Positions 11,510-26,217 of a stretch of DNA of 39,052 bases are shown in pieces (positions within the stretch are counted from its first letter, which is position 1; every line of letters starts with the position of its first letter). Below the pieces are notes generated by a model, which saw nothing but the letters and a program-made list of their open reading frames with translations, did no database searches and was not told the origin of the DNA. The translations under genes were made by a program, and so were the position numbers. Origin of the DNA: Conidiobolus incongruus B7586 (lineage: Eukaryota > Entomophthoromycota > Entomophthoromycetes > Entomophthorales > Conidiobolaceae); NCBI GenBank assembly GCA_000697335.1, contig JNEM01011145.1, forward strand, positions 1 to 39,052, read 5' to 3'.

Positions 11510-14500
11510 TTATTCATCAAAGTTGGTATCAACCAAATCTTCTGGATTGATGGTTTCTTCGGTCTGCATATAATCACCATTTTCAATCATATCATAAACA
11601 ATTTTACCCATTTCAATTACATCTTTAACTAATTTGGTAGTTTCAGCCTTATTATTAAGGGATCTTCCAGTGGGATAACGTTCATCTAACACTAAGCTAA
11701 GCTGACCGTCTGGTTGGTTCTCTTGAAGCAATTTGAGGCTGTGAGCGAATTCTGGCACTTGAGAAAATAATTCGGGACGGCAGAATACGTACAATCCAAG
11801 TCGAGCTCTTGATAAAGCAGTAGTCCATCTGCGCAAGTCTCTAATATAACCAACACGATTGGTTCTTACCAAGGATAATAGGATGTAGTCGTTCTGTTCG
11901 CCTTGGTAACCATCAACAGTGGCCACAATAGGGAAAGGTTTGAAGAAGTCACTCCAACCACAACGTTTCTCCAAAACATCCTGGATCAGGGCCTTCTGGC
12001 CAGCATAGGTGGTTAAAATCGTAATTTTATCTGAGGGATATCCAAGTAGACGCATGTATTGATACATACTAACGACATATTCTGCCTCTCCAAGGTTTTG
12101 GTAAAAATATGGTTGAGGTTGAGTTTCTCCTTTACCTTGATAATCTTGAACATTGACTACTTGGAATATGTGAGTCAAGCCGGCATTACTGATCAAATAT
12201 TCGGGATTCTCTTGAACTGAAGGTAGATCCTGTAGAGAGGGATATCTCATACGATATAGATCCGCCAATTTTGGACGAGCTCTGCCTTGACGGTCGAGAA
12301 CAACCTTTTCGACACCGAGTTGAATAAGGCGATCAAACATACTGCACTCCATATTACCAAATTTTTGAAAAGCGAGACCTTTAACGATAGGTGGCAACTG
12401 AGCATGATCTCCCAGTAATATAACTCTTTGGACTTGGTTAGCTGTTTGGTCATCATCCAAGGTATTAGAGGATGTCTGAAGTAATAAAGGTATAGCAGTT
12501 TCGATCTCCAGAATCTGTCCTGCTTCTTCCATCACAACAGTATTATATTTGAAGCCAAGGCGAATAAGCTCCTGACGCTTAAGTGCAGCGTGAGTACATG
12601 TCATGGCCACAATACGAGCACAATTTGTGAGAAGGTAATTTGCACGATCATAAGAATTTCTCAATAACTCTAGTGGACGAAGAGCGAAAAGATCATCATA
12701 AATGGTTTTTAAATAACTATAACATCCTTGAACAACTTCTTTCAGCTCATCTATATTGCCATTATCTTTAAAGAGGGGCTGAGGAGCATCAGCGAAAAAG
12801 TTGGTAAATGGAAACTTATTGACGATATGATTTCGAATAGATTCATTATTGCCATCATCAGATTCCATTAATTTGTCAAGAGTCTCAGTATATTCAGTCC
12901 ATAAGGAGAACACATGTTGATCAAAGAAATAAAGAGAAGTTTCACAAGTATCGGAATGATTTGCTCCATGAAGACCAAGTGAGGTGACTAACTTTTCGGT
13001 TTCTTGGAGTAGAGCGAGACGCTTCTCTAAAAATGAATCCAAGCGGCCATATTTGCCAAATTGAGCACCACCCAATAATTCGTCAGTACCATGGCCCAAT
13101 CTTAATAAATGGTTATCATCAATATCCAAAGATTTAATCTTTTCAAACAATCTATTTAATGCATGATTACTATGTGTCACCAATAGAATTCGTTGATCTG
13201 GATAATTATGATATAGATTGGAGATAATTTGTACGGCTACATCTGTTTTACCAGTTCCAGGAGGACCTACAACCATAGTCAAACCTGGATTGCAACCAGA
13301 TCGAATAGCTTCCACCTGGGTAGGAGTAAATCTGATCGAGTTAAGCTTCGGTTGATTTTGAGTATAAGGACCCATGTTAGGGAGTTTATAAGATGTTACA
13401 TTTACTGTAGTTTGAATGGATGATTTGGATGTCTTCTTTCTCTTATTGGATTTGGTAATAAATTCTAAGCGGAAAGGAGGCTGTAATTGATTTAAATCTT
13501 CATCAGATTGAATTAAAAACTGATCCTCTGGGAAACTATCTTTTAAGTGGTTCACATCTAAGAATGTATCTCGAAAATCGATATTCTCACTTTCTTCTTG
13601 TAATAAATAACTGTAGTGCAACGATTTTGGGTCGTCATAACCGAGCAGACCACCTTTGAGCCATTCTGGAATGGACGAATCTCCGGCATCAATCAAGTCT
13701 CTAATTGTTTCGAGTACTGATTTGAATTGATTTTCTCTTGGATTGCGTCTTATAAGAAGGTTAAAATTAGTGTAAATATCAGACATTAAATTCTGTTGAA
13801 TAAGTTTAGTGTCTTCAGAATATTGATTAGGATCGAGATGGATACGTAATGAAAGGTAACGACCATCCTGAGTAGGGAATATTTGATTTGGAGATTGAAT
13901 TTGATAGGGGTCAACATTTTTTCCTTCTGGTCCTACTAGTTGAACAATCTCACATCCGCGAATATATTTAATACCATATGGAAGTTGGTTAGTTTCGTTT
14001 GATTCAGAGTTGATATTCTTAGCATCAATTAAAACCAAAAAGAGTGTGTCATAAGGCTTCAAACTAAGCCATTCCATCTGATGTTTTTCATTTAATTTAC
14101 TTAAATCAATGGTAATTTCTGCCATTACTTCGGAAGGTACGGTTTGACCCAATCTAGGCTTGGATACTTTGACAATCTGCATACCTTGAATTCTAATACC
14201 CATTCTTGCCCATCCCATAAATTCAGTAGAGCCACCTCGAGTGGAAACATAAGTAGGGTTCAAACGGCGTAAAACATCTTCAATATCTTGCCAAATACTA
14301 TATAAACTTTCATATTGATATAGGAAAAAATTTCTATAAAAATAGTCGAATATAGATAAGAATTCGGATCCAAGTTTGGGGATTGAAATAGTTTGGACAC
14401 CATTATATAATTGAGCTTGAAGCAATTTGGGATCAAAAAGTGTGACTTCAGTTGGATAGAGAGGTGTAGAATGGAGAGTTTCAATGGGGTTGATTGGTCT

Positions 14501-16104
14501 TTGGTATCTGAAAGCGAGTGCTTCAAGAAGAAAAGATCTGTTGAAATGCTCAGAGGAGGAGTTTTCGTCGTCGGATCTGGTGCGAATATGAACTAACTCG
14601 CATAGTTGAATGAGCTCTTTATCATTAAGGTTGTTCATATGTGAAACAAAAGAGTCTTTAGTATCAATTTTTGCAATGTTAGTTAGATAAAAGTCTTCAA
14701 GGGGAACTTTGAAATACTTAAAAGCTATTAATTGCAGTTGGCTTAAACGTTGATAATGAGCATCTTGAATCTGATTAGGAGATAAAGCATCACCAGTATT
14801 TTCGTCGACTTCAAGTTGAGAATAAAGTTTAAATCTGTTTAATAATTCAATGAGATGTTGACTATTAATATAAAGGTTAATATTTGGATCAAAATATAAT
14901 AATTATTAAATATTACTTAATTAAATTTGGAGGTTGTTGTAATAACGGTGTCATTTGGAGTTTAAGGATAAAGTGATGATCATCAATCAAATTGAGTAAG
15001 AATCTTCTGGTATGAAGCATAGATAATAAATCAATTAAGAGTTCGATTACACGTTCACAAAATCTTTTTTGAGCTAACTGATCTTGATTTAATTCATCAT
15101 TCGATTTGACAGTTGGAAACTCGGATAAGAACTTGGCCGTATATTTCATCAATTTAGAAATCAGTTGGATATCATTAAGTGTCTGTTCCTTTGCTTCATC
15201 ATCTAAAATTATATATTAATTCAAAAAAATATAAAAAATTGAATTTGAAATACCTGATTGCTCCAATTTAGAATGAAATTGGTTCCAAAGTTTAATACCA
15301 TTTTCATGCTTCTTTAATAAAGTTTCATTCACAGTATTTTCATTTATATTTTTATAAATTCCGATGGATACTAATCTAGCAACATTTAATAAAAATTTAC
15401 ATGTTAATAAATTAAGTAAATTACTTCATTAATTCCATTCTGATAAACTTAATTGGTAATTTTTGATACATATGAATGAGCCATTGTATTAACTCAGTGT
15501 GAATGAAAGATAATGATTCTGATCCTTTGGAGAAGGTATACTTGATCTTATTATATGCAAAAGATTGAATTCCGTTACTCAGTATATTCACTACTCTTTT
15601 AAATAGGATACTAAAATTATCTTTTAAGATATCTAAATAAAGATTATTAAATAAAATAACAAAATGATGATATTAAGTTAATACTTACTTAAATATTCGT
15701 TATTAATATTATTTCTACACTTTTCGTTAATTAAGAAAATTATTGAAATAATATGAATATCATTAACTTCGCTAGTTAGATTAGGAATTAAATACTAGTT
15801 AAAATATATTAGTTTTAATCAGAATAAAATTGATAATTTTTTTTACCTTTTCTAAATACTGAGTATAATCAAGTGTAGCTACAATTTCGACATAATTCTT
15901 ATTATTTAAGATATGATTTACAAAGACATTATAAACTAGATTTTGGTTATATTTAATAGTTTTATCTTCACTTTTAAAATTCCAATTTCTGAAAGATAAT
16001 TGAACTAATGAGTCTTGCTTTAAATTATTATAATCTAATTGAAATGAAGGTAAAAAATCAGTCGAATCGATAAAGTTTGGTAAAAATCTAGATTTTTGTT
16101 TCAT
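11510..16104 (-). CDS. AQR: Aquarius/Cwf11 intron-binding spliceosomal RNA helicase
   Basis: Six exons on the minus strand: 15847-16104, 15689-15794, 15425-15632, 15254-15375, 14917-15202 and 11510-14861. The joined frame is 1,443 codons plus stop, close to human AQR (about 1,485). Introns are 49-56 nt. The N-terminal helical scaffold shows family landmarks: DYTQYLEKYLIPNLTSEV, FLINEKCR, and ERVIELLIDLLSMLHTRRF followed by LIDDHHF. The C-terminal SF1 (Upf1-like) helicase has Walker A GPPGTGKT at residues about 859-866, motif II as EEAGQ at about 1103 (Aquarius has EEAAQ where most helicases have DEAQ), GDHAQLPP at about 1143, QGRARPK at about 1183, DGYQGEQNDYILLSLVRT at about 1308, and ALSRARLGLYVF at about 1340. 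Aquarius binds introns in the activated spliceosome and is part of the intron-binding complex. A stop just upstream in frame supports the Met at 16104. Confidence 0.95.
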
Positions 16105-19100
16105 TTTTTAATTTATAGTTGAATATTTTTTATGTGATTTCAACTTTAATTTTATATTCGCTTCATTAACGATGTTTAAAATTCCCAACAATCGTCTCAT
16201 TTTATGTTTTTTGATTTAATTTGATATTTATGGGATTATTTATTCAGGTTTATCATTTTTTTTGTTTTAATATTTTTTGTAAAAATAAAAATGAATAAAG
16301 ATATTTGACTGAATACAAAGTAGCAATCAATTTACATATTGATATAGTTTAATAATAAAAGAATAAATTACATTGACTTTATATTAAATATCTAATATAA
16401 TATAAATTTATAATTTAAAAAATACATGTTTAACATCGTAAGCAAGAAATAAATATTTAGACTTATATTAGAAATATTATATTCAGTAATTCATTTTAAC
16501 AAATATATCATTATTGAAATAAAGTGTTTTTTCATATTATATAAATGAAGCCTAATTTTTTGAAATTTTTCTATCAATATAAATATCAATGCTAAGTAAT
16601 TTGAATAATCAATGTAAAATATAGTTTTCATTTAAATGAGTATATTCTATATTATTAGGAGTATTTTGATTACTTCAATTTTGTTGTTTAAAGTTTTGAA
16701 ATTTGTCAAATATTATATACAAATTCCTGACTAAGGTTTAGGTAATTAATTCAATTTAAGGTTTGCAAAATTTTAAATTCAATTGGGAATGAAAATTAAT
16801 GATTAAATTGAAATTATAAACTCAAATAACTAAAATATTAAATATTTAATATTTGCAAATCAATTTAATCCTTTGAGGAAGTTAGTTTGTTTATGAGTTT
16901 AATGATTCCTGACAAAATGTATTGCAAAATTAGCACCGATTTATAATATTAAATTGGTTAAAATAAATTGTTTACACTAATATAGTGTTAATTTATTGGA
17001 GATAATATATTCCAATACTAAGTAATGATATGCTTTGTATGAATATCTTTATGAAAAAATTAAAAATAATTAATTATTACAAAGTATTAATTGAAATTGA
17101 CTGCTGTCATAAGAGAGTTAAGTTCAAAATTAATAAATACTTTATTGTTAATATCAAATAATACCTATATTTCAAAATGTTTGGAGATTTCTTTTGGGAA
17201 ATTTTGGAATTACAAAATTGAATAATAAAGTGCAAAATACTTAATATTATAAAGATTCATATATCCTTTTGAGAAAATAATTATATATTTCAAAATAAAA
17301 TAGTATTAAATGTTCATCAAACAATTAATTTTTTAGAAATGAAAATATTCTGAAAATATAATATTTCAAATTTTTCGACTTAAGTTATCCAAACAATCTG
17401 AAACAGAAATAGTGTTTATATTCATTGAAAAATACACATTAAATTCAATATGCACATATTCTATATTATTTATTAATGACGATTTATTTTTCATTTTACC
17501 AATATTTCGATATGATTGCTTCTAATATACATTAACCAGCTAACTCTCAAGGCAATTAAATCATATCCTCAATTCACTTTACTATTAAGTACGTTATCAA
17601 AATAGTTGAATAAACTAATACGAAAGTAAATTAAGATGATGATAAAATCAACTTAGATTGATGAGTGAATATATATAACATACATAATAAACCAAATACA
17701 AATTTTATTATACTATTACACGTTCAACGAATTTATAGTTATATTATCTTTTTCATATATTTGTCACTACTCTCAAAATTCCCCATTATTTTTAAATTTA
17801 AACTACTTAATAAATGAAAATTTTAATACTATGATATTATTAGAACTCTTTCTCAATTGAAATAAAATCAATCTAATCAATCTTATTAGTGAATACCATT
17901 GTAAATAAATAAGATTTCAAAACAAACATCAATTCTTGCTTTAATAATAAAAAATGACAATTTTTCATAACTAATATAAGTGCATTACAAAATTTGATTA
18001 GTATTCAATCATTTTACCCCAATAATACCAAATTAATAGGATTGGATAAATTTCTATGTTACACGTAGTCATCAACAACTCAATATATTCCATACTTTCC
18101 ATTCATTTACTCATATTAATTTATAATGCCGGTTAATTACGGAATTTATTGAATAGTTTCGAATTTTCTTAAAGTACTGTATGATCATTTAATTTTATGG
18201 ATTTGTGAACTTTGTTTAGTGATATTTAATGTAAATTTTTTAATTATTACATATTATAACATATATGATTTTGAAGGTGATTTGATTAAATATCTTGACT
18301 GTATATTTCATCCATCTCTTGTTGAAATTTATAATCAAAAAATGGAGCTATCAATTACATTCAACCTTTATTAGAAAAAATTGTGAATATTCCTTAGGTA
18401 AATGAATTTTGATTCTATTGATGATAGTTTTTATCCAAGTATTTTTAGTATAAATATAATATTATGATACAGATCCTTTGTTAACCATGTTGATCGTTCA
18501 ATATTACATTATTCCTTGAAGACATCGTAATTATATTACTTTTATTTAATATTTTAATGATTTGATAAGAAAGCTGATTTATTGATTAAATTAATAATTA
18601 AACATTAAGAAATTAAATTGTATGATATATATATATAAAGAAATTATTTAATATATTTTTGTTGTATCAATAATGTTAATATGTTTTACTTAAGAATAAA
18701 ATTACAAATTTTGTCCAATATGACTCACAGTAAATATTATTTAATTCCACAGACGTATCTGTAATTTGAAAATATTAACCTAAATCTGTATGTCTACAGT
18801 ATTTGTGAATTTGGATACTCAAGGAAAATAAGAGATGAATGATGATATTGATATAAATTGAATTTAGTAACTGTTCTTTGATTGAATAAAGCTTATAATT
18901 AACAAATGCTATATGAATTATTTAGAATTTATTGTTTTTGGAATTATTGTAAGGAGTATATCAAATATATTTTAATTGAAGTTAGTGTTAATATTCCAAT
19001 GATTGTGCTGATTATCTATATTGATTTGATTTAGAACCAATCACATTTATTAAAATCGTTCAAAGATTTTAATTACTATTTTCGGTCGAAGTGTAGATCC

Positions 19101-19283
19101 TCAATAATAATATTATTAATATGGGTATTTGGAAATTTTATCAATTTTCGAGTTTAAGTTTTAGGGCCTTAATTATTTTATTATACTATTTTATTTTATT
19201 TGTATATATTGAGCACTTTTTGTTAATTTTATAAAACAGTTATATTAACTGGATTATTGTATTGGATACACTTTAATAAAAAG
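16105..19283. other. AT-rich spacer between divergent AQR and MDM34 genes
   Basis: A 3.2 kb spacer that must contain two divergent promoters. It has no credible coding frame and no RNA gene that I recognise. A short imperfect inverted repeat (TTTACACTA / TAGTGTTAA) lies near 16970-16992. The rest is homopolymer-rich AT sequence. Confidence 0.6.
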
Positions 19284-19433
19284 ATGTCTTTCAACTTTCA
19301 GTGGGATAAATTATCTACTGAGTATACGGAGCAGATCAAAGCAAAATTAACGTCAGCTTTAAATTCCAAAAAATTACCTGCTGTAATTGCTGATGCTATT
19401 GAAATTCAGGAATTGAACTTGGGAACTAAAGTA

Positions 19434-19464
<31 letters not shown>

Positions 19465-20414
19465 GTTATATATGACTAATTATTCATAAAATAGGCTCCC
19501 GAATTGGAAATTTTGGAAATTGGAGATTTAACAGAGGATAGATTTAGAGGAATTTTTAAATTAACTTATTCTGGCGATGCACATATAGTTTTAAAAACCA
19601 AAGTTCAGGTATAAAACTTTAATATTATTAATATATAGTTCATACCAATACATTTTATTAGGTGAATCCTGTTCAAGTTAATACTGAGTTATCACTATTT
19701 ACCTCTCGAGGTATGGTTATGGCACATACGCCACTCTTAATCCCAATGCTACTTAAGATCAGCGATTTAAACCTTCGCGGTATTGTTGTATTATCAGTAT
19801 CTAAACGCCACGGAATAACGCTCGTTTTCAAGAATGATCCGCTTCAAAGCGTTCAAGTTGGTAGTAGTTTTGACGGTTTCAAAAGTGTGCAAGATCTCTT
19901 ACAAGTTCAAATAGAAAACCAGATCAGAAACTTATTCCAGGAGCATATTCCTGCTATGGTTCATAATTTCAGTCATATTGTCACTAAAAACAACAGTTCT
20001 CCCTCCTCTAATTCTACAACCGCTGTTAATACACCACTTCCTACAAGTCCTACTAAGAAGAAAGGTTGGGAGAGTCCTACAAAAGATTATATGGATTACA
20101 AGAGTGGCGGCAATTACTATACATCAATTCATGATCATCCCTCATTTAAAGATCGAACTCATTTGGCAAATTCTAACTTTCCATTCCATCCTTTATCTAC
20201 ACGGCCAGGATTTCCATTTATGCGAATGCGCAGTGCTTCGCAATCGTCTAGCCTATCTGATGAATTGCATCCCTCTGTATTCTTGCCTCATCTTAGGACT
20301 CCTATGAACTATTCTCAGAAAAATCCTCCGAGCGCGATTAGCAAATTGGGCATTATCCCTAAGAAATTTGAGGACGGAAAGGATTTGGGATTCAAATGTG
20401 TACTTTCGCCATAG
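19284..20414 (+). CDS. MDM34: ERMES complex subunit Mdm34
   Basis: Three exons: 19284-19430, 19495-19608 and 19662-20414. The joined frame is 337 codons plus stop; introns are 64 and 53 nt. The product opens [14 protein letters not shown] and continues [58 protein letters not shown] and [20 protein letters not shown], a clear match along the SMP lipid-transfer domain of Mdm34 (residues about 1-205). Mdm34 is the mitochondrial outer membrane end of the ERMES ER-mitochondria tether, where it works with Mmm1, Mdm12 and Mdm10 in phospholipid transfer. Residues after about 210 are a low-complexity, Ser/Pro/Lys-rich tail, shorter than in many ascomycetes. The start at 19284 is chosen because MSFNF is the conserved N-terminus; upstream in-frame codons are not conserved. 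Confidence 0.93.
19437..19465 (+). repeat. (AAT)n microsatellite inside MDM34 intron 1
   Basis: About nine tandem AAT units fill the middle of the 64-nt first intron of MDM34. The repeat keeps frame with the exon, so a retained intron would add a run of Asn before reaching a stop in the intron. Confidence 0.9.
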
Positions 20415-20949
20415 TTCCAATCCTCCAACTCGGAGATTTTTGTTATCATAACGTTTTTTGTATACATTTATATCTACCTGTATGCTACCATGAAGTTTTA
20501 TAAGAAACTTAGACAGTTTCAAATATCAAAATTATTAACCATTCATTTTACTAGACACCTCATTATTATAAAATGTGTTTATATATTATCTCATTTTAAA
20601 TTAATAAATTTAAATAATTTAAATATATGTAGATATAAATATATTCAACTGTTATTTTCTTTAGTTATCATATAATATTTAAATATTTAAATATTAAATG
20701 GTGATATTATTAAATTCAAATCTTGATTAGAGATTTTCACTAAATATCAAGAATTATTTTATAATTTAATTGTAGCATTATGTTTTAAAATTCTATCAAA
20801 TTGTAAATCACTGAATTAACTTTTTATAGTAAATGGAATTTTAAGTTTGTGTTTTACTAAATATATGATATGATATAATATTAAAATTAAAAATGAATTT
20901 TGTCAAAAATATATATTACATAATGTAATTAAAGATAGTAAAAAATTGT
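20415..20949. other. Short spacer between convergent MDM34 and RPT1 genes
   Basis: A 535-nt AT-rich spacer holding the 3' ends of both genes. I see nothing else in it. Confidence 0.6.
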
Positions 20950-22764
<1,815 letters not shown>

Positions 22765-24886
22765 AATTATAAATTAATAATACAAGGTAGTAAGTTATAT
22801 TTCTAATAAATATTATTAATATTGAATAATATATAGTGCAGATTTGGTATATTTTACTAATGATTGATAATCAATTGACTTCTTTACATTGATGATTACC
22901 TAATCATTTCCTTTTAAATTCATATTCAATTCATAATTTTATGGGTTGTATTAGGGAATTTTATGAATGTTTAGATTCGTCATCAATTTTAAACAGAAAA
23001 AGGTTCCTATTTAACACTTAATTTGGAACTATCTTTCAAATTTTCATCATAAACATCACGATATAAATTATCAAAAAATCATTAAACAATATTGATTGTA
23101 TATAGAACACAACCAATTTTCAATAAATCATATATTTTAATATTATTTTAAGGTTTATTTATATTTTAAATATATACTCAATTAACTTGAAACTATTAAT
23201 AAGATATATTTGATACTTTTAAATATCATCATGCTCCAATTCAAAATATTTGAACTATTCAACCTAATTATAACATCACATCGAATATATAGGAATACTC
23301 AAAATATTTATATTTATATTTAATATATTAATTTACTTTCTTTGAATTTATCTAGCAAAAATATTTTATAAATTTATATTTTATATTTATAATATAAAAG
23401 TAAAGAAATTATTAATTCAATAGTTTAATATATTTGAACTAAAAGAAGTTTTATTATATTCTTAAATGTTGACAATATATTAATAAGATAATTTTGATAT
23501 TGGATATGAATAAACAAATTACAAGTTTAATATCATCTCTGTATGTTCAAAATTTATATTATGAAAAAATATATATTTAGCAAATAAAAATATATTTTCT
23601 TTGTATTTTATTAATCACAATTATAATTTATCAGGTTAGTTTTTTGATAACTTGAAAATATTTTGAAATATATTACAAAGTCTATTAGTTAAATATGATT
23701 ACTTAGAGTGTCTTAAAGTTATTATTTTTTCGATTGTATAAATTAAATGAAATTTTTAAGTTCAAAGATATTCAAAAATTGATAGCTTGAAATGATTCAA
23801 GAATTACAAAGGATTGAATAATTATATTTATTTTCCAGACTAAATCTAAAATTATTAATTTGAACTTTAAGTGTCATCCATTCAAATGCTGCGAGTGTTT
23901 AGTATAATTGAAGATATAGAATCCTAAATTCAGTTAAACAAAAATTAAATTTCAAATACCTCATGTTTATCAAAAATGATACTTATTAATTATTGATATC
24001 ATATCTTATATATATATATCGTTAATACAATGTATCTTTTAGTATTTTAATTAATTCATACATAATACATCATAATAGCTTGAAAACATGATAATTATAT
24101 AATCCAATTCATTCATACAAATTAATATGATTTATTGATAATATATCAACCTTAATTTCTGGTTTTAATTGAAAAATAATCTCAAAAAAACTTATATCAT
24201 TTTCTAAACAGATTATTAACTTACAGAATGGTAAATTATGTTAATTCATCGATATTGTAAACTATTAACTAGGATCTTTTCCAATGCTTTCAATTATAAT
24301 CAACCTTGAATTCTAATATTATTATGTGATTTTTTAATAAACATTATCTGAATAGTCTTTAAAGTATATTTATTCGTCTTATTGGATCAATCGTGATTTT
24401 AGAATTCAACTAAATATATATGATAATTTTTGAACTAAAAAATAAATAGTTTAATATGATATTATTCAAAGTTGAATTTTGTATTTTTTTATATAATTGA
24501 AAATAAATTTTTATTAAGTATTAAAATAAAATTTAATAATTTATATTTAATATATATTAACTATACTATTAAAACTAAATATTCAATTTTATTTCAAAAA
24601 TTAAAGATTTTTTTATAAAATCGTAATGTTTTTAATGGAATATACTGGTAATCAAGAATTAAGTGTATGAAGTTTCAATTGTTCATTGAAAAATATAGGT
24701 TATAGTTATTCATATAATCTGTACTTTATCAGTATTGAGAAAAATTTCAAAATGATCCCACAATTTATTTTACAAAAGAGAAAAATTTGACTCTTAAGAA
24801 AATGTAATATAAAATTAAATATAAAAATAACCATACAAATTCCTTCCTTTTGATTACGGACGTAATATATTTAAAAGGTCTTCACC
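22765..24886. other. AT-rich spacer between divergent RPT1 and RPL29 genes
   Basis: A 2.1 kb spacer with two divergent promoters. There is no credible coding frame or RNA gene. A CT-rich stretch (24840-24850) and a perfect inverted repeat (24853-24866) sit just upstream of RPL29. Confidence 0.6.
24853..24866. promoter_or_regulatory. Inverted repeat ATTACG-GA-CGTAAT upstream of RPL29
   Basis: Two perfect 6-nt arms separated by 2 nt, ending 20 nt before the RPL29 start codon. The half-sites look like bZIP-type sites (TTACG/CGTAA), but no factor can be assigned. It could equally lie in the 5' UTR. Confidence 0.35.
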
Positions 24887-25081
24887 ATGTCCAAGTCGAA
24901 GAATCACACCAATCACAACCAGAACAAAAAGGCTCACCGTAACGGTATCAAAAAGCCCAAGCAACACCGTTTCAGCTCCAAGCGTGGTGTTGACCCCAAA
25001 TTCTTACGCAATCTCCGTTTCGCCAAGAAGGGATCCTGGGCTGCTCGCGTCGCTGCCAAGGGTATGGATACCTCTGCTTAA
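24887..25081 (+). CDS. RPL29: 60S ribosomal protein L29 (eL29)
   Basis: A single 64-codon exon. The product opens [20 protein letters not shown], then [19 protein letters not shown], matching eL29 of the large ribosomal subunit over its full length (yeast Rpl29 is 59 residues). It is Lys/Arg/His-rich, as expected for an rRNA-binding protein. It uses many C-ending codons (AAC, AAG, CGC, GTC), unlike the AT-ending codons of its neighbours; this is the usual bias of highly expressed genes. It is one of two intronless genes in the window. A CT-rich tract and a palindrome precede it, and AATAAA follows 72 nt after the stop. Confidence 0.97.
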   Translation: MSKSKNHTNHNQNKKAHRNGIKKPKQHRFSSKRGVDPKFLRNLRFAKKGSWAARVAAKGMDTSA

Positions 25082-26217
25082 GTACTCCAATCGAATTACT
25101 TCGTACTGAGTTGTGTCTCTTAAGTGTTCACGATCATGTAAATTATCCAGTAAATAAATTACTAATGGTTTTGATCACAACTTTGGACAACATACCCCTT
25201 CTAACCAATTAGATCTATTTGCATACGGTATACATAATTAATTAAATACTAATTTATCTAATTTTGTCACTCTTTAGTGGTTTTATTTCAAGATTATAAA
25301 CAAACAGGACCTTTTACCTAACTTTATTATGGAACGATTTATATATAGGAAATATTGTAGAATTTGTATTTTATCAAATAGCTTAATCACTATCAATCTA
25401 CATATCTGTATAACTTCACTTTATTCTATCTATCGGGGAATGTAATATAATATACTTTAAATATTTTATTCTCTTTGGATTTGGCTTACCTCAACTCTTT
25501 CTCCAATCTTTTGTTTGACAACATCAATATATTGATTAATTTTTTCCTTGGATATTTCCTTATATCTTTTATTTTTCATCGGATCTATTTTAAATTTGAT
25601 CAACTTGAATCCCTCCACTCTAAATTTAATATAGGCTTACACTTCCTTTATTTTATTCAATTTTAATTTCACATATACTAATTTATTCTTTTATTTAGAA
25701 TAAAGATCAGATCATTTAAATTATGTGATTTCTTTCTTCCAGATTAATCTTGTTCGATCTATCATTTGTTCTTCTCATTTCTGGTTTTAAATTTGTTTCA
25801 ATCATGATTTATTATTAGTTTCATAAATATTATTGTAATTTTACTCAATATCCGATTACCACATTCATATAATCAATTCATACTTTTTAATACGTGATGT
25901 TTAACAGGTTATTAGATTTAGAATTTCAAAATATCTATTAAAATTATTTAAATATATGTATTAAAATTGAACTTTTAAAATCATATTTATTAATTAATTT
26001 CAATTAGTATTAATTTATAATTTAATTAATTATTAACAAGATCATAAATATATCTTGTTACCCTCCTTATTAAACTTTTTTTGCTGTAGATTTATGGTTA
26101 ATCTTAAACATAATTAGAGTGAAAAAGAAAAATTGTTTATGCTTTTATTATATTTAATTAATGTTAATTATATTGAATTTATTTTTTACAAAACTATATA
26201 TACTAAGTTTACACTTA
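25082..26217. other. Spacer between convergent RPL29 and RPC17 genes
   Basis: A 1.1 kb spacer. The first 100 nt is probably the RPL29 3' UTR. From about 25420 to 25800 the plus strand is pyrimidine-rich (runs such as CTCTTTCTCC and TTTCTTTCTTCC). A 63-codon open frame at 25475-25666 is a by-product of that composition. No gene is recognised. Confidence 0.55.
25153..25158 (+). terminator. Candidate poly(A) signal for RPL29
   Basis: AATAAA 72 nt after the RPL29 stop codon. The hexamer is common in DNA this AT-rich, so this rests only on position. Confidence 0.35.

Noticed and set aside
19284-20414. Assignment as MDM12 instead of MDM34
   Set aside because: Both are SMP-domain ERMES subunits, but [20 protein letters not shown] and the phrase around [11 protein letters not shown] are characteristic of Mdm34.
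25475-25666. 63-codon plus-strand frame
   Set aside because: It arises from pyrimidine-rich spacer, has a Phe/Leu/Ile-only composition and no homology that I recognise.
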